Source: Aquanectria penicillioides (Eukaryota; Ascomycota; Sordariomycetes; Hypocreales; Nectriaceae). Taken from it: a stretch of DNA of 64,000 nucleotides. The notes under the pieces were generated by a model, which was given only the letters and a program-made list of their open reading frames with translations, was not told where the DNA came from and ran no database searches. The translations under genes and the position numbers were made by a program. Numbering within the stretch: the stretch's first letter is position 1; the number at the start of each line of letters is the position of its first letter. The stretch is from NCBI GenBank assembly GCA_003415625.1, contig PYIU01000001.1, positions 7,008,210 through 7,072,209 on the forward strand, in the 5' to 3' direction. Below, piece by piece: positions 44,953-56,800 of this stretch.

Positions 44953-47291
44953 GGTTGTCGCTGGATCGCCTTGATAAAGAACTGGAATGGGACTAGAGTG
45001 TGCTCAAAGGCTCTTCAGGTGAGTTGACACAACCCTCTTGGTGGACAGGGGCCTTTTATTTTTTGGAGAAGGGGGGGGCGGGTGTGAAGGGACGTGTTCA
45101 CTTGTGTGGCGCGGCTGAAGTGAGCTGTGATGGTGTCTTTGTTCCAATATTTGGTCCAGGATCTCACGTCAGAAGGAGCCGTCGCATTTAGGGAAACCCT
45201 CACGTCAGAAGGGATGCGATTCGGCAGAAGAAAGCAAAGAGGTATCGAGATACACCGACGACCCCGACCGCGGAAACAGGTCAACATATTTATGGCTACG
45301 GGTTATCCAGGGAGACGCGAGTTGACCAGACGCGGCATCCGGGTGACCCATCAAGGTCCCCGGACCTTGACAACCAGCCCAACCCTCGGCTTGTCGAACC
45401 ATGGGGAACCCAATACCAAGTGGGATTATCGCCCAAGTTATTTTATCGGCTTTTGATAGGTGTTCCCACCCCCTCCCTCTCAACAAACCGATAGGTGCGC
45501 AATCAGTCGTTTCAATTAGGTGTAGGACGGAGATCCACCCGGCATCCAAAGCGCCGGCCAGGCGCCCCCGACCTACGGCTCATGGGGGTCACCTTGTTGG
45601 TCGCTGACTCGCCGTCTTTCACCGCCGACCCACGCTCGCAATTATCTTCTTCCTTCCATAGCGCAGAAGCATCTATTCCCACTGGTCTGATATGCGGCCC
45701 AGTCTTACGACGAATGGACCCGTCTCCGTGGAATGGAGATGCCCTGTCGTAGCTTTTGCCATTGTACAAGAGAGTATCCGCCAAAGGAATGCATGCGCCT
45801 GGTTGTTCCCTGCGCAGTGCTCCCAAAAACCCCCACGAGGGGGCAAGCCTCACGACTCACAGTGACGAGATGATATTTACGTCTACTTTCCATTCTCGTA
45901 CAATGTTGGGGGGCTAGTCATCATGCGAGAAGCGCCTACTTGAAGGGGACGCTAAACGAAAGTAGTGACCATCAGTCAAAATGGCGAAGCACGCGCCCTT
46001 TCTTACCAACAGCTGTGGTAGGGGCGGCACTGCACTCTTTTGAGTTTTGATCGCCCGCCCTCACCTGAATCAACTAGCTTGGCTTATACACAACCTCAGC
46101 TATCACACTCAAGGAATATTTCGGACGCTTGTCTTATTCAAGACTCCTTATGGCTCGGCAGTTTCGCCGTTTGCCAATCAATCGCCATAGCCGATGAGTG
46201 ACACTTCTCCAGGGACTTTTTAAAGTGTCCGCCATTGCCATTGATTTAGAGAACGAATCCGGAAATCCTCCTTAACCTATATTGGGCAAGTCTTGCCGCA
46301 AGAAACGTCCCAGCATTAGACACTGTGTCAAGCCTGGCTTGGATGTACTATCCCGAGAATTCTGCGAGTTCCCGTCAAAACCCGGCCACGATGTTTTTTA
46401 CTTGGGCGTTTCCCTGAAGGTCCCGATGCTGTAAAAAAAAAAAAAAACAGGGTCTTATCGGGAGCGGACGTCCGCTTTTGACGATTTGTTTTTCGGTGCT
46501 GGAAAACACCGCCTTCATACATTAGTGCCCGGTCAAATTCCTTGCTATGAGGCACGACGAGCAAATCCAAGGACCGGGTTAGTATCAACACCAGTGTAGT
46601 GTAGCACCGGGATGGGTGGGGAATGAATCGACACTTTGCTGCAATGCAACTTGTTCGCTGCGTAGCCTCTTTGCATTCTTCCAGGGGTTCATAATCCACT
46701 GTGGCCTTCATCGTGGCCGGGCAAGTAGTACCCACGACCTCTAAGTGATCCTGCGCCGCCCCGTGGCGCGATGAGAAAAGCAGCATAAAGAGAATCATCA
46801 CACCTTGCCAACCGAGCAAAGCGATTTTGTCCAAGCGTCGGTAGGCAGTCGGATATGCACGTTCTCAAGGTGTAGGGATCCCCTTTCTAGCCTAAGTGGG
46901 GGTTCGAGTTTGGTTTTGCGGCGTGTTTTCGAATCTCGGCCAAAACGCGGCCAGATTTCTTAACATTCAGCAAGATCAAGCGAGATCTTTACCCCGTAAA
47001 TCTTGACCGTTTCTCCAGACATTCACAAAATCTGGGGGAGGCATAATCGCCCAAGATTTTAGAGAGGAGTTGACGGTGGTCATCACCCGTTCGAAAACGT
47101 GGGATGCACAGGGAGGGTCATCCTTACTAGCGCTGCTGCGTGCGTGGTCGCATGCCGCATGCGATGAGGAAGCTGAGCTGACCTTGAGCCGCGTCCCTTG
47201 ACCGACTACGTCTGTACAAACGATAAGGTCAAGAACCTTCATGTGAGACACGATCCTGCGCCATAGGTTGTGATTGATCAATCCCGAAAGA
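44953..47291. other. Intergenic region, with one weak secreted-protein-like frame
   Basis: About 2.3 kb. A 14-bp direct repeat (CTCACGTCAGAAGG) occurs at 45163-45176 and 45199-45212. A minus-strand frame at 46328-46798 begins with a signal-peptide-like sequence and is discussed in the findings, but is not called as a gene. Nothing else is supported. Confidence 0.45.
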
Positions 47292-48037
47292 ATGCCGGCC
47301 CAGTTTTACATTCGCGACGCTGGTGCGTCGTCCCACGATACCCAGTTCATCGTTGACGCATTCGACTCGGCCATCCCTCACCTCACCGCCGCAGGGAATG
47401 CTGGCCAATGGGGCACGCAGCTGTTTTCTAGAACGCCAAATTTTAGCCAATTCATTCGACACGGCGTCTCTGAGTCGGAGAAGTTCCGAGACACGGGCCT
47501 CGGTGAGCGGGTGAGAACCTTCATCGCTGAAGTTGAGGACGACGCTAGCGGCGGGAACCAAGATGACAGGCTCACGCGACGGGTTGACGGTTTAGGGAAG
47601 ACGTACCTTGCTGTCGGGGCAGCCAAGCTTCGCGATGACTATTTCTCGAGACATGTCTTGGAAGCGGATAACTTGAAATCTCACGTGGCTGCTGCGATAG
47701 CGGCCGGTGACTTCGTCTATCTTGACGTTCTCATCACGGATCACCGAGTCGACGGGAGACGCAAGGGTGCCGGCGCGGCACTGATCACTGCAGTCAAAAA
47801 ATACGCCCTCGATAATTCAAAAAGGTCATTATGGGTGGACTGCTGGGCAGGAGGTTCAGGCAGATTGATTCGGTAAGCGACAGGCCACGATGCCAAGCTT
47901 ACGACAGGCCTCGTGCTCTTCTGACCATGGGCAGATATTATCAAGACATGGGGTTCACGGTCGTCGAGGACTTCAAGCTTCCTTCAAGGGATAGCACGAC
48001 GTGGCATGGCAAACTCTTTCAGATGGACCTCGCATGA
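47292..48037 (+). CDS. GNAT-family N-acetyltransferase, 227 aa
   Basis: Exons 47292-47872 and 47935-48037. The 62-nt intron (GTAAGC..GCAG) splits an Arg codon and joins 'GSGRLIR' to 'YYQDMGFTVVEDF', restoring the typical GNAT C-terminal strand and helix. 'VYLDVLITDHRVDGRRKGAGAAL' contains the acetyl-CoA-binding motif A with an R-x2-G-x-G/A core (RRKGAGAA). The substrate could be a small amine or a protein and cannot be inferred. An alternative start at 47274 adds six residues (MINPER); 47292 is preferred because the fold begins soon after, but the choice is not certain. It ends 145 bp before the convergent aldo/keto reductase gene. Confidence 0.85.
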
Positions 48038-48182
48038 TTATCACATCTGCTACGATCACTCAACCTTTCCGTTACATGCAAGTTACATCGATGCTTGAGG
48101 TGACATGTGGGCTACCCCTTTCACAACGCCCAAGGTACAGCATGACTACCTTCAAGATACAAGCTTGGGGTTTCTCATACTC

Positions 48183-49407
48183 CTAGAGCGGGGCAGTGTC
48201 AAGGAAGGCTCCAAACGTAGGATCTCGTCCACCTTCAACTCCAGCCTCGAGAACCAACTTCGTTAGCTCCTGCTCTTCCTCGTCCGTTACCACCACCTTG
48301 GAAGCGCCGACGTTCTCCTCGAGGTACATGATCTTCTTTGTCCCAGGAATCACAAATATATTTCTATTTTGTGCCACCAACCATGCCAACGCTGGTTGGC
48401 TAGAGGTACGCCCCTTGCGAGACGCTAAACCGGTGCCCTTCTCCACAGCAAACACGTTTTTCTGCAAGTTCTCACCTTGGAAGCGAGCAATGTCACGCCG
48501 AGCGTCGCCTTGCTCAAAGTCATCTGCAGACCTGTATCGTCCAGTTAGGATGCCCCGTCCGAGTGGCGCGTAAACAAAGACGGCGACATCCAGCTCGAGA
48601 CATGTAGAGAGGAGGTTGGTGCTCGACAGGCCTTCGATGTCGAGTATCCAGGGGTTAAACTCTACCTGCACGGCAGATATTAGGTGGATATTGTTAGCTC
48701 TGCGGAGAGTATTAGACGAGACCTCGGAAAGACCCAAGTATTTCACTTTACCCTCCTTGTTGCATTGTTCAGTAATCAATATTATTGCAAGCGTTTTGCA
48801 AAAAAAAAAAAAGGTGCTTACTTGACCAGTTCCCTCATAACTGCCACTGTTTTCTGAATGGAGATTTTCTCATCAGCACGGTGCATGTAGTACGGGTCAA
48901 CCCAATTTACCCCCAACCACTTCAAGCTACGCTCGATACTCTCACGACAATGCTCGGGGGACGAGTCGATAACGATACCCGGCTGTTCTATCTTGAGGCC
49001 GAATTTTGTAGCAAGGAAAATGTCGTTGCGGAGCTCTGGGTGCAGCTGAAACCATTTGCCGACGACGTCCTCGGAGTCGCCATAGGCATCAGCCGTGTCC
49101 TGGTTAGTGCAGCCGAGCTCCCATGCGCGGTCGAGGAGCTTGAGGCGATCCTCGTCGGACCTGGAAATGTACATGGCAGCAAGACAACGGGGGCAGATTG
49201 AAAGAGAATGGGGGAGGGGTTGACAGACTCGGGTGCGCCGTAGCCAACGCTCATGCCCACCAAGCCAAATCCGATGCAGGAGATAGGTAGTTCATCCTTG
49301 CTGAGTTTTTAAAAAGGAAGCTGGCCTGGGGGCGATATGTCGGGGGAACTTTGAAATCTCAAGTGAGACGATTACTATTCTGGCGGTCTTGAAAGAATCC
49401 GGGGCAT
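48183..49407 (-). CDS. Aldo/keto reductase (AKR13-like), about 334 aa, four-exon model
   Basis: Proposed exons 49407-49376, 49300-49225, 49150-48827 and 48755-48183. The AKR tetrad is complete: Asp54 and Tyr59 in 'DTADAYG', Lys85 in 'ATKFG' and His126 in 'YYMHRAD'. 'GFGLVGMSVGYG' is the usual N-terminal strand, and the C-terminal half has 'GKVKYLGLSEVSSNTLRRA' and 'SQPALAWLVAQ', the NADPH-binding end. It should reduce aldehydes or ketones with NADPH; the substrate is unknown. The first exon (MPRILSRPPEY) and the third junction are the weak points: a family-like 'RELVKEGKVKYLG' is visible, but the best canonical splice gives 'REL-EGKVK', dropping two residues. See findings. The gene is convergent with the GNAT gene. 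Confidence 0.78.
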
Positions 49408-50131
49408 AGTAGTCAGTGATGGTACTCCTGTAGGATGTGGCCCAGCGCCATGCCCATTCGTCTTTATACTCTCGGGATCCCCAGCTCCAGCACGCAGTAT
49501 CAGTAATCGAGCCGAATCCAACCATAAGTTACCACCACCCACCCGAGCGAAATGGCCTATCCCCGGGTCTCCATCCCCGCAGGCCGGCCGCCCCGACCGT
49601 CATGCCCCACCAATCCGGCCGTCTTACCCCCATTGTCTCCGGCATGGCGCATCGTGCAGCACATGACTAAGCCCGTTTGTTGCACCGCTAAGTTGCCTGT
49701 GGTCAAGCAACGCTGCGGCCGGCCGACACTACATGTGATGGGCGTGCCTGCCATGCCATCCTGGAATTGCTTCACTCCGACCGAGACTGATGACAGGCGC
49801 GGCTCCGGACATGGAGCCGACGGCTGAGCCTGAGAGGCCGCAAAAGCCCGAGCCTAGAATAACCATGCAACGGTGCTTGTCAGATTGGGTAGAAGTGGAG
49901 GGGAAAGCCGCCCGTGAGCCTGTCACACACAGCAAGCATAACATTACTCACTCGAGAAGCGACATGTTTCTCTATTCACAACACTAATTTTGTGGTCAAT
50001 CTTGGCAACGTAGATAGATGCCATCGCTTGCATAAAACCACTATTGGGATTAATTCATTGAAACATCAGGTTGCAGCAATACCTCTCCTCTCCAAGGTAT
50101 CCTGCACGCGACAAACGCCAAACCCCTCAAT
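49408..50131. other. Intergenic region between DBP9 and the aldo/keto reductase
   Basis: Aldo/keto reductase promoter and DBP9 3' region. Several GC-rich frames of 60-100 codons without motifs. No gene supported. Confidence 0.55.
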
Positions 50132-52239
50132 CATTTCAACAGTCTACTTCCTTCTCCGGGCCTTGAATGTCTTGAGGGGATCTCGTTTCCTGGAGCCAAC
50201 CTTGAATCCCTTGCCTCTCTTGTGACCTCTGACTTTACGATCCTTTCTGATCCCCACAAACCCAATGTCCGCTGTCAGAGCCTGCTTGCCATCCTTAGGC
50301 AACAGATACTCGGGAATGTGCTTTAGATGTGCTTGTTGTCGTGCTGTCCTGAGCTCTCCGTCATGTCGAAGGTGACTAAGTTCGGTGGGGTTCTCTTCAA
50401 AGTACCTGAAGTTGCAAGTTAGATATTGGACACAAGAATAAGGATGGCTAGGAATGGTCGTACCGTTTGAGCTTCTCGCTCTTAAGCAGTTCCTGTCTTA
50501 GCTCACGGGTTCGGGCCTCCCGAACAGCCACCTTTGTGACAGCACGAAGGGCATCGTTCATTCGGTAGCGGAAGGGATCAACCTGCTTCATGTTGAAGTT
50601 GTAAGGCTTCACTTCCTTGCCCTGCTTAGCTTGTCGTCGCATGATCTTCGCCATGACCTTTTCGTCCTTCTCTGTAGTTGGTGTGGTTGTAGGCATGTGC
50701 TTTCTGTAAAGTTCTTTGGGAACCACAAAGGACAATGCCATGCCGGTTTGACCGGCTCTGGCCGTGCGTCCTATCCTATGGGTGTAGGATGAAGCAGAGG
50801 TTGGGAGATCAAAGTTGATCACTGCTGCAACTTTCTTGAAATCAACGCCTGTAAAATATCTTGTCAGTCACTGTCTGAGCGCAGGGCGTTGATCCTAAAT
50901 CGTCGCATAGCTCGCTCGGAGGGAGAAGCGGTCTGTCATACCTCGCGATACACCATATTCTTTATCACCCTTGAAGGTCTTGGACTTCTTCTTTGGTCGG
51001 CGAGATTCCTTCTCGGTCTGTTCACCACCCTCGTTGGTTTCGTCTGCCTCGCCTTGCTCGGCCACTTCTTCGTCCTCGGCAAGCATGTCATTCTTCTCGT
51101 CCGCAGCGATAATGATGTCATACACATTTCGGTTAAATTCCTCGACGACGTGTACCCTCGAGTTGAGGGGCAATTCGGAGTTCAGGATACAACTTCTGAT
51201 GCCGAACTGTTCGAAGAAAAGCTTCAATCGGTAGCATCGGTCGATATCGCTAACAAAAATGATGACCTTGCCCTTGATCAATTTGAGTTTGAAGATGACA
51301 TATGCGAGAAGGAATTTCTCATCTTCACCACACCTATTTAAACAATTAGCCAAAGGAAGAATAATTTCGGGGCTATTAGAAGAACATACTTGGCGACGAA
51401 CTGGGTAATCCCACCGCCCTCAGCTTCCTTTTCCTTGAGATCCAGCAGAGTAGGGTCTCTACGAAAAATGCCCTTTAGTGTGTCCACCTCGTCAGTCAAT
51501 GTTGCGCTCATCATCATGACCTGAACACCCTTAGGGATCGATCGAGACAGGTTCTCCAGATCCTCATTGTATCCATATGACAAGACCAGGTCGGCCTCGT
51601 CCAATACCAAGTGGGTCAGCTTGTCGAGCGATAGGGTGGAAGAGTTGACATTGTGCCATGCCGTAGCAGGAGTTGAGATGACAATATCGGGGGAATTTGA
51701 GAGCAGGGCTCTTTGGACGGCGTTGGAGACCTTGTCGGTCAACTTTGCGGTTGAAATATCTTTCGCGCAGAAGGCAGAGAACTGCTCGATGGCCTTGGAG
51801 ACCTGGTCGGCAAGCTCGCGGGTGGGGACTAGGATGAGGGCTGAAGTAAAGGCAGAGGAATCGGTCTAAGAAAGTGGGATTAGCAGGTAGAAAAAAAGAA
51901 GCCTACGGCGGGATCAAGGATCCAGCATACAGTTTTGCGTTTGAGGATGCTCGACAATAGAGGTAGGACATAAGCAGCCGTCTTGCCGGAGCCACAATCA
52001 GCCTTTGCTAGAACATCTTGGCCATTGAGAGCCAGCGGAATTGCTTTGCGCTGAACGAGGGTCGGCTTTGCAAACTTCTGCTGGGCAACGGCTTGGAGCA
52101 ATCGAGGGTCGAGACCAAGATCAACGAAGGAGGTATCCTCTTCGGACTGTGCGGGCTTCTGGGACTCGTCGGACTTGACCACTTCGGTGGCAGCCGGGAG
52201 CTCATCGCCCTGATCGCGCTTACGCTTTGCGCCCGCCAT
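50132..52239 (-). CDS. DBP9: DEAD-box ATP-dependent RNA helicase DBP9, 611 aa, five exons
   Basis: Exons 52239-51931, 51865-51390, 51333-50942, 50848-50464 and 50405-50132, all joined by short GT..AG introns in phase. Helicase motifs appear in order: Q motif '[13 protein letters not shown]', motif I 'DCGSGKT' (81-87), 'PTREL' (117-121), DEAD (192-195), 'SAT', and '[10 protein letters not shown]'. The Asp/Glu/Gly-rich insert between the two RecA lobes ([20 protein letters not shown]) is characteristic of Dbp9. The C-terminus is Lys/Arg-rich. It acts in the nucleolus in 60S ribosomal subunit biogenesis in yeast. The stop (TGA) lies at 50134-50132, after a Lys/Arg-rich run ending '[13 protein letters not shown]'. 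Confidence 0.95.
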
Positions 52240-52922
52240 TTTGTGGATTTGTGATCGAGAAATACACACGGAGTTGAGCCTGGTAGGTCTGAAGTTCTCA
52301 CAGATAACCTCTGGATTCGCCTGCCTCCAAATTTCCATGCCGAATGAGGGGCAGCTTCTATCTCGGAACATCCTATAATTGGTTGCACTACACGTGCTCT
52401 AGCCTTCTTAGGACTAGCATTCATGTCTCGGATAAACTGACACAAAATTTCTGTGCAACTTTTTTTTTCTTATCGCCTTATCGGAGCTCAGCTCCACTAA
52501 AAAAATCCCAAGCCGACTGAGGCGCAATGCAAGCTTTACAGGGTTTAGATCACAACGGCTCTGGATTGATCTATAAGCGGGCTCTCCCTCTCTCAATCAC
52601 AACCAATTGGTTGTGTGTGGATATACAATCGAACTCAATACAGGGGCAGAATATTCGTTCAATTTTAGATCTCCCGAGTTATTTGTCGAGGCTCTCCATA
52701 CGTGCTATTACAGTTGACACATGGATGTTCAGGTTTTGTAGTATGTATCACATTTGCACCATGAGAGAGAGACATTAAAATTTGACCATATCAAAACACT
52801 TTGTATTCATTCATATCGCTCAAATTCATTTATCCCATCGTGGCCTTTTTTCTTTTTAAACCTTGGCCTTCAATCGCAACCTATGCTTCATTTAAATGCG
52901 CTCAACGTCTCTCAAACACCGT
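52240..52922. other. Intergenic region between MIOX 3' end and DBP9 promoter
   Basis: Both genes lie on the minus strand. AT-rich, no gene supported. Confidence 0.55.
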
Positions 52923-53840
52923 TTACCACTTGAGGACCTCAGTGGGGAAGAACTCGTTAATAAGCTCCATGTAGTAGGGCTTGAGCTTGTCGGCATCAGG
53001 GACACCGTCGCTCTTGCTGTACAGGTCGTAGGGGTTGAAGGCCTGGACAGCCTTGAGCATCTCCCAGTCCTTGTCGCACATGAGGTGACGGTAAGCGCCC
53101 TCGCGGTGCCAGGGGTAGAAGGAGTGATAGCGGATCATGGCCAGAGCCTCATCGGGGAGGGTGGACTGATCCTTGACGACGTGGTAGAGGTACTCATCGT
53201 GGCCCCAAGAGAGCATGATGTTGTCAAGACCGCAGTTGGGGGCGTAGATGCCGTGCTTGGTGTTGAAGTCAGGGTTCTTAGCATCGGGGTTGCCCTCGGC
53301 GAAGGTGTCGGGGTAGATGATGCGCTCGTCAAAGGCACAGCCGACAGGGAAGGTGTCACCGACGACATCCCACTGGCCCTGGGTGCCGAGCTCGGGGTCG
53401 AAGACCATGAGCTTGCCAAGATCGTGGATGAGGCCGGTCAGCTGCATCCAGCGAGGCTTACCATCTCGGCGAATAGCCTCGGCGGACTGGAGAAGATGCT
53501 GGATCTGAGAGAGGGAAGTATCGGGGTCAGACTCGTCAATGAGGGTGTTGAGCTTCTCCATGGCCTCCCAGATGGTCATCTCAGGGCGGGGGCGGCTGGC
53601 GCTGTAGAAGCGGTTGCGGGCAGCAATGTTGTAGGCAACAGTCTGCTTATGGTGCTGCTCGCGGTAGAAGTTCTTGACGCGGTCGATGGCATCGTCGTAG
53701 TTTCGGAAAGTGTTCTTGTCCTTCTCCTCGTCGAACTTGGACTCGGAGTCATACTTAATGGCGTTAACCTCCTCGATCTTGTCGGCCATAGCCTCAAGGG
53801 CAGCGCCCTTGGAGAGTTCCTCGACAGCAGCGGGGGCCAT
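52923..53840 (-). CDS. Inositol oxygenase (MIOX), 305 aa
   Basis: A single intron-free frame. All six di-iron ligands of the HD-domain oxygenase are in place: His115 (IQHLLQ), His139 and Asp140 (LIHDLGK), His214 (SWGHDEY), His239 (RYHSFYPWH) and Asp272 (NPYDLYSK). The substrate-binding region 'GKPRWMQLTGLIHDLGK' is conserved. It oxidises myo-inositol with O2 to D-glucuronate, the first step of inositol catabolism, in the cytosol. Codon use is very C-biased (a sign of high expression). Length is close to that of animal MIOX (about 285). No neighbouring gene clearly belongs to the same pathway. Confidence 0.96.
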   Translation of the reverse strand: MAPAAVEELSKGAALEAMADKIEEVNAIKYDSESKFDEEKDKNTFRNYDDAIDRVKNFYREQHHKQTVAYNIAARNRFYSASRPRPEMTIWEAMEKLNTLIDESDPDTSLSQIQHLLQSAEAIRRDGKPRWMQLTGLIHDLGKLMVFDPELGTQGQWDVVGDTFPVGCAFDERIIYPDTFAEGNPDAKNPDFNTKHGIYAPNCGLDNIMLSWGHDEYLYHVVKDQSTLPDEALAMIRYHSFYPWHREGAYRHLMCDKDWEMLKAVQAFNPYDLYSKSDGVPDADKLKPYYMELINEFFPTEVLKW

Positions 53841-56800
53841 TGTAATAGAATGTGTAAGTGAAAAAAGACTAGTTGTGGTGGTGTAGTGGAGTGAAGCTAG
53901 TGGGAAAGTTGCTTTGAAGTGTTTGTTCTTTGAGTGCTGGTGAGCTTGAGAGACAAATGACTTGATGATGTCGTCGAGGAGCCGTCCTTATGTATTCGTG
54001 GAACTGGCGCAGAAAAGCCATCTTCGCCTATCCACCCTCCCTCAACCCTCAGATGAACTCTCCATCTTCTCCCCACACGATCGGATCCGAGTCGGAGCCA
54101 ATCCGCTGGCTGCTAACGACGGTTACTCGCTGGTTTCTCACATGAATTGGTCTGGATGTGGTTGACGGTGTCTCTCCGTGGCGGAGATCTGGGGAATGGA
54201 GGATCCACACTCGGAAAGAATTTCTCTTCCAAACGGCACTGATCAGGCTAGCGCCGCCGGGAAACGCCACAGAGCTCTCGTTTTGGCTTGCCTGAGCCCT
54301 CTGAGCTTCGCGGAGTCTAGCTGCATATTTCTAGCGCCGCCGAGAGAGTCCCTTTTTGGATGAGGCTCCACCGATCTGGAATAGCATCATGGTTCATCCA
54401 GTGGGGAACGCGGGCCGGCAGATGTTCTCAGATGCGCCTTGATGCGCAACTGCTGCACCCAGCAAATCCCACGTTGGATTAGATCGACCTCGATTCGCCG
54501 GGGTGGCCCTGCCCTCGCCCCAATTCTAACGTCACGCGGGGTGAAGAAGAAACACGACGGCTTCTTCGGCGGCGGGTTGGCCCTCGTGTCCACCACCACG
54601 TCCCGCCTTGTCGGACTCGGCGATGGACAGCCTCTTCCCTCCAACCCCAGCTGTGCGTAGCTTGACCCCAGTTGGGTGACTCTTCGGCGACGCGGAGAGC
54701 CCTACTCGGCAAGTTCAGGCACAACCCCAAATAAAGTAAGAAACCTTCGTTTCCTTCAACTCATCATCTCGGCCAGGCCCGTCATAGCCAGCCGGCGGCG
54801 CTAACAAGCATCCGGGGGTAGATGCGGACGCGGTTGCGGTGTGCATGACCTGGGGAAATCTTGGAACGCTCGGTTGCCTCATCTCATGCATCTTTCTAGA
54901 TCCTGACGGCTTGGTAATTCTCTTGCACATATTGGCGAGCCGCCTGAGAAGGGTAGTTCAAGGGCCCTCGGCACTGTAGATTCAACCAGGGTATTCAACC
55001 TTGCATCCCCTGCCTATTCTTCTGTGAACCGTCATCTACCGTCTACACCTATGCTCCCGGGATATCATCCGGCCAGTGGCCGGTAAATTAACTTACCGGA
55101 CCCATAACAAGTCCTGTAGAGGAGCCTTCGAGACCCGCATAAACCAATTGCCTTCTCGTCTCTGTAAGACGAAACTGCCGTGTATCGTGATCATGAGATG
55201 CCTACTACGGGTCACGGGAGTTGTCCGGTGGTCAACTCAAACTCTGCAACTTGGTCCTGAAAAAATCCACAATAGCTGTCAAGCACTTCTCTAGCGCCAA
55301 TATTTAGGGATGTCCGAAAAAAAACAAAGGACGCAATCTCGCACCAGCAAGCTCGCTGCAACGTGGACCTCGCTTATTACCCAGGTAAGAAGGTCTCCAT
55401 CTGGGTCCATGCGAAATCGTCTCGTGATGGATGGCTTATGGCTTGCGAGACCAACCACCCCACGTTTTAGCACAACTCCGCAATAGAGTGAGGAGAAGCG
55501 GCAAGGGATATTTTGACAACTACCGACCAAGCCTCTGTGAGGCCCGTGAGATGCCTGCCCCTTTTGTCGGCAGCATGAAACCATGTGGTGGAGGAGGGTG
55601 GCTGGCCGTTGACGAAATGATCCGCCACGCCAAGATTTCGGGTCCAGTCTTCGCCCGTCATAACCATCTTTAGAAGAGTAAAAAGAAAATCCACCACATG
55701 AGGGAGGGATGTCAGAGATGCTGGAAATACGACCTAAAGCACGCCTCGCCCTGATTAGTGTCGGGCAATACTTTCCAAGCCCGGTAACACGCGTTAGCCT
55801 CAAATTCATGTTGGCAAGTCTGTCCGGCTAGAGATCATCAGGAGGCTCTGTTGGATGTCGCGCTAGAGACTAATCCCGCTTTTGGTTGGCTTGGGAATTC
55901 TCGTCTGCATCCATGCCCAAATTGAGAAATCTTGCCCGGCCGGATCGCCGTCATGATGCATCACGAAGAGCCAGGCGCCTGAATCAAGCAGTAACCGGCA
56001 AAATGCAACCACAAAGGGGTGCATTTCGCAAAGAGAAGGTTGGCCCGCTAGAGTGCAAAGGATAACGGAAACCTGTCGAAATCGGCCAAAACAATGTGAA
56101 GCCAGAAGCCGGCTGTGCATCCGCCATCCATAGACAATACTCGGGATGACACCAAATGTAGACAGCAAGGAGCATTGCATCTTACGTGACACTAGCACAG
56201 TCTGTTCTTGCGTCCGGAGCTGACGAGCCTTGTGGCAGTGATTGCCAATATTGTAAACCTGTCCCTTTTTGGCAACAGTAACAGAGCACGGGCAACCAAG
56301 TGAGTTGAAGAGTTAATTCCAAACAATCAAAGGATATCAACGCTGACAAGACAACCTTTTGTCGAGGGGTAACCCATTTTCTCGGTTGCTCCGACTATCG
56401 CCAGGCTCGTTTGTCGAAAAAGAGCATAGCTCCACTTGCTTCGCATTTCTCTCCGTAAAATGAACGCAACCGAGCGACCATTGGAGAGATCCGCATCCGC
56501 CATTAGTGATAAATAGCATCCGGCTCGGAATCATATCTCACATCCAGGATTTCTTTACCACCGCTTAGGTGGCAACAATATGCACCAATAGTCGTCAAAA
56601 TAAAGGCCTCGGTCAGGGTGCGTCAGGGCATCTTGGCTGGAGTCAGCGTCTACATGCATATGTAGGATCCGATCGCAGGAAAGCACCGCCGGCTGCTTCA
56701 AACCCGTTGCCTTGGTATCCGATCGAGCCAGGGCTAGGATTGTTAAAGGAGGATGCACGACGATGCGCTATCGCAGGGGTGGCCGGTCTTGAACCGCCGC

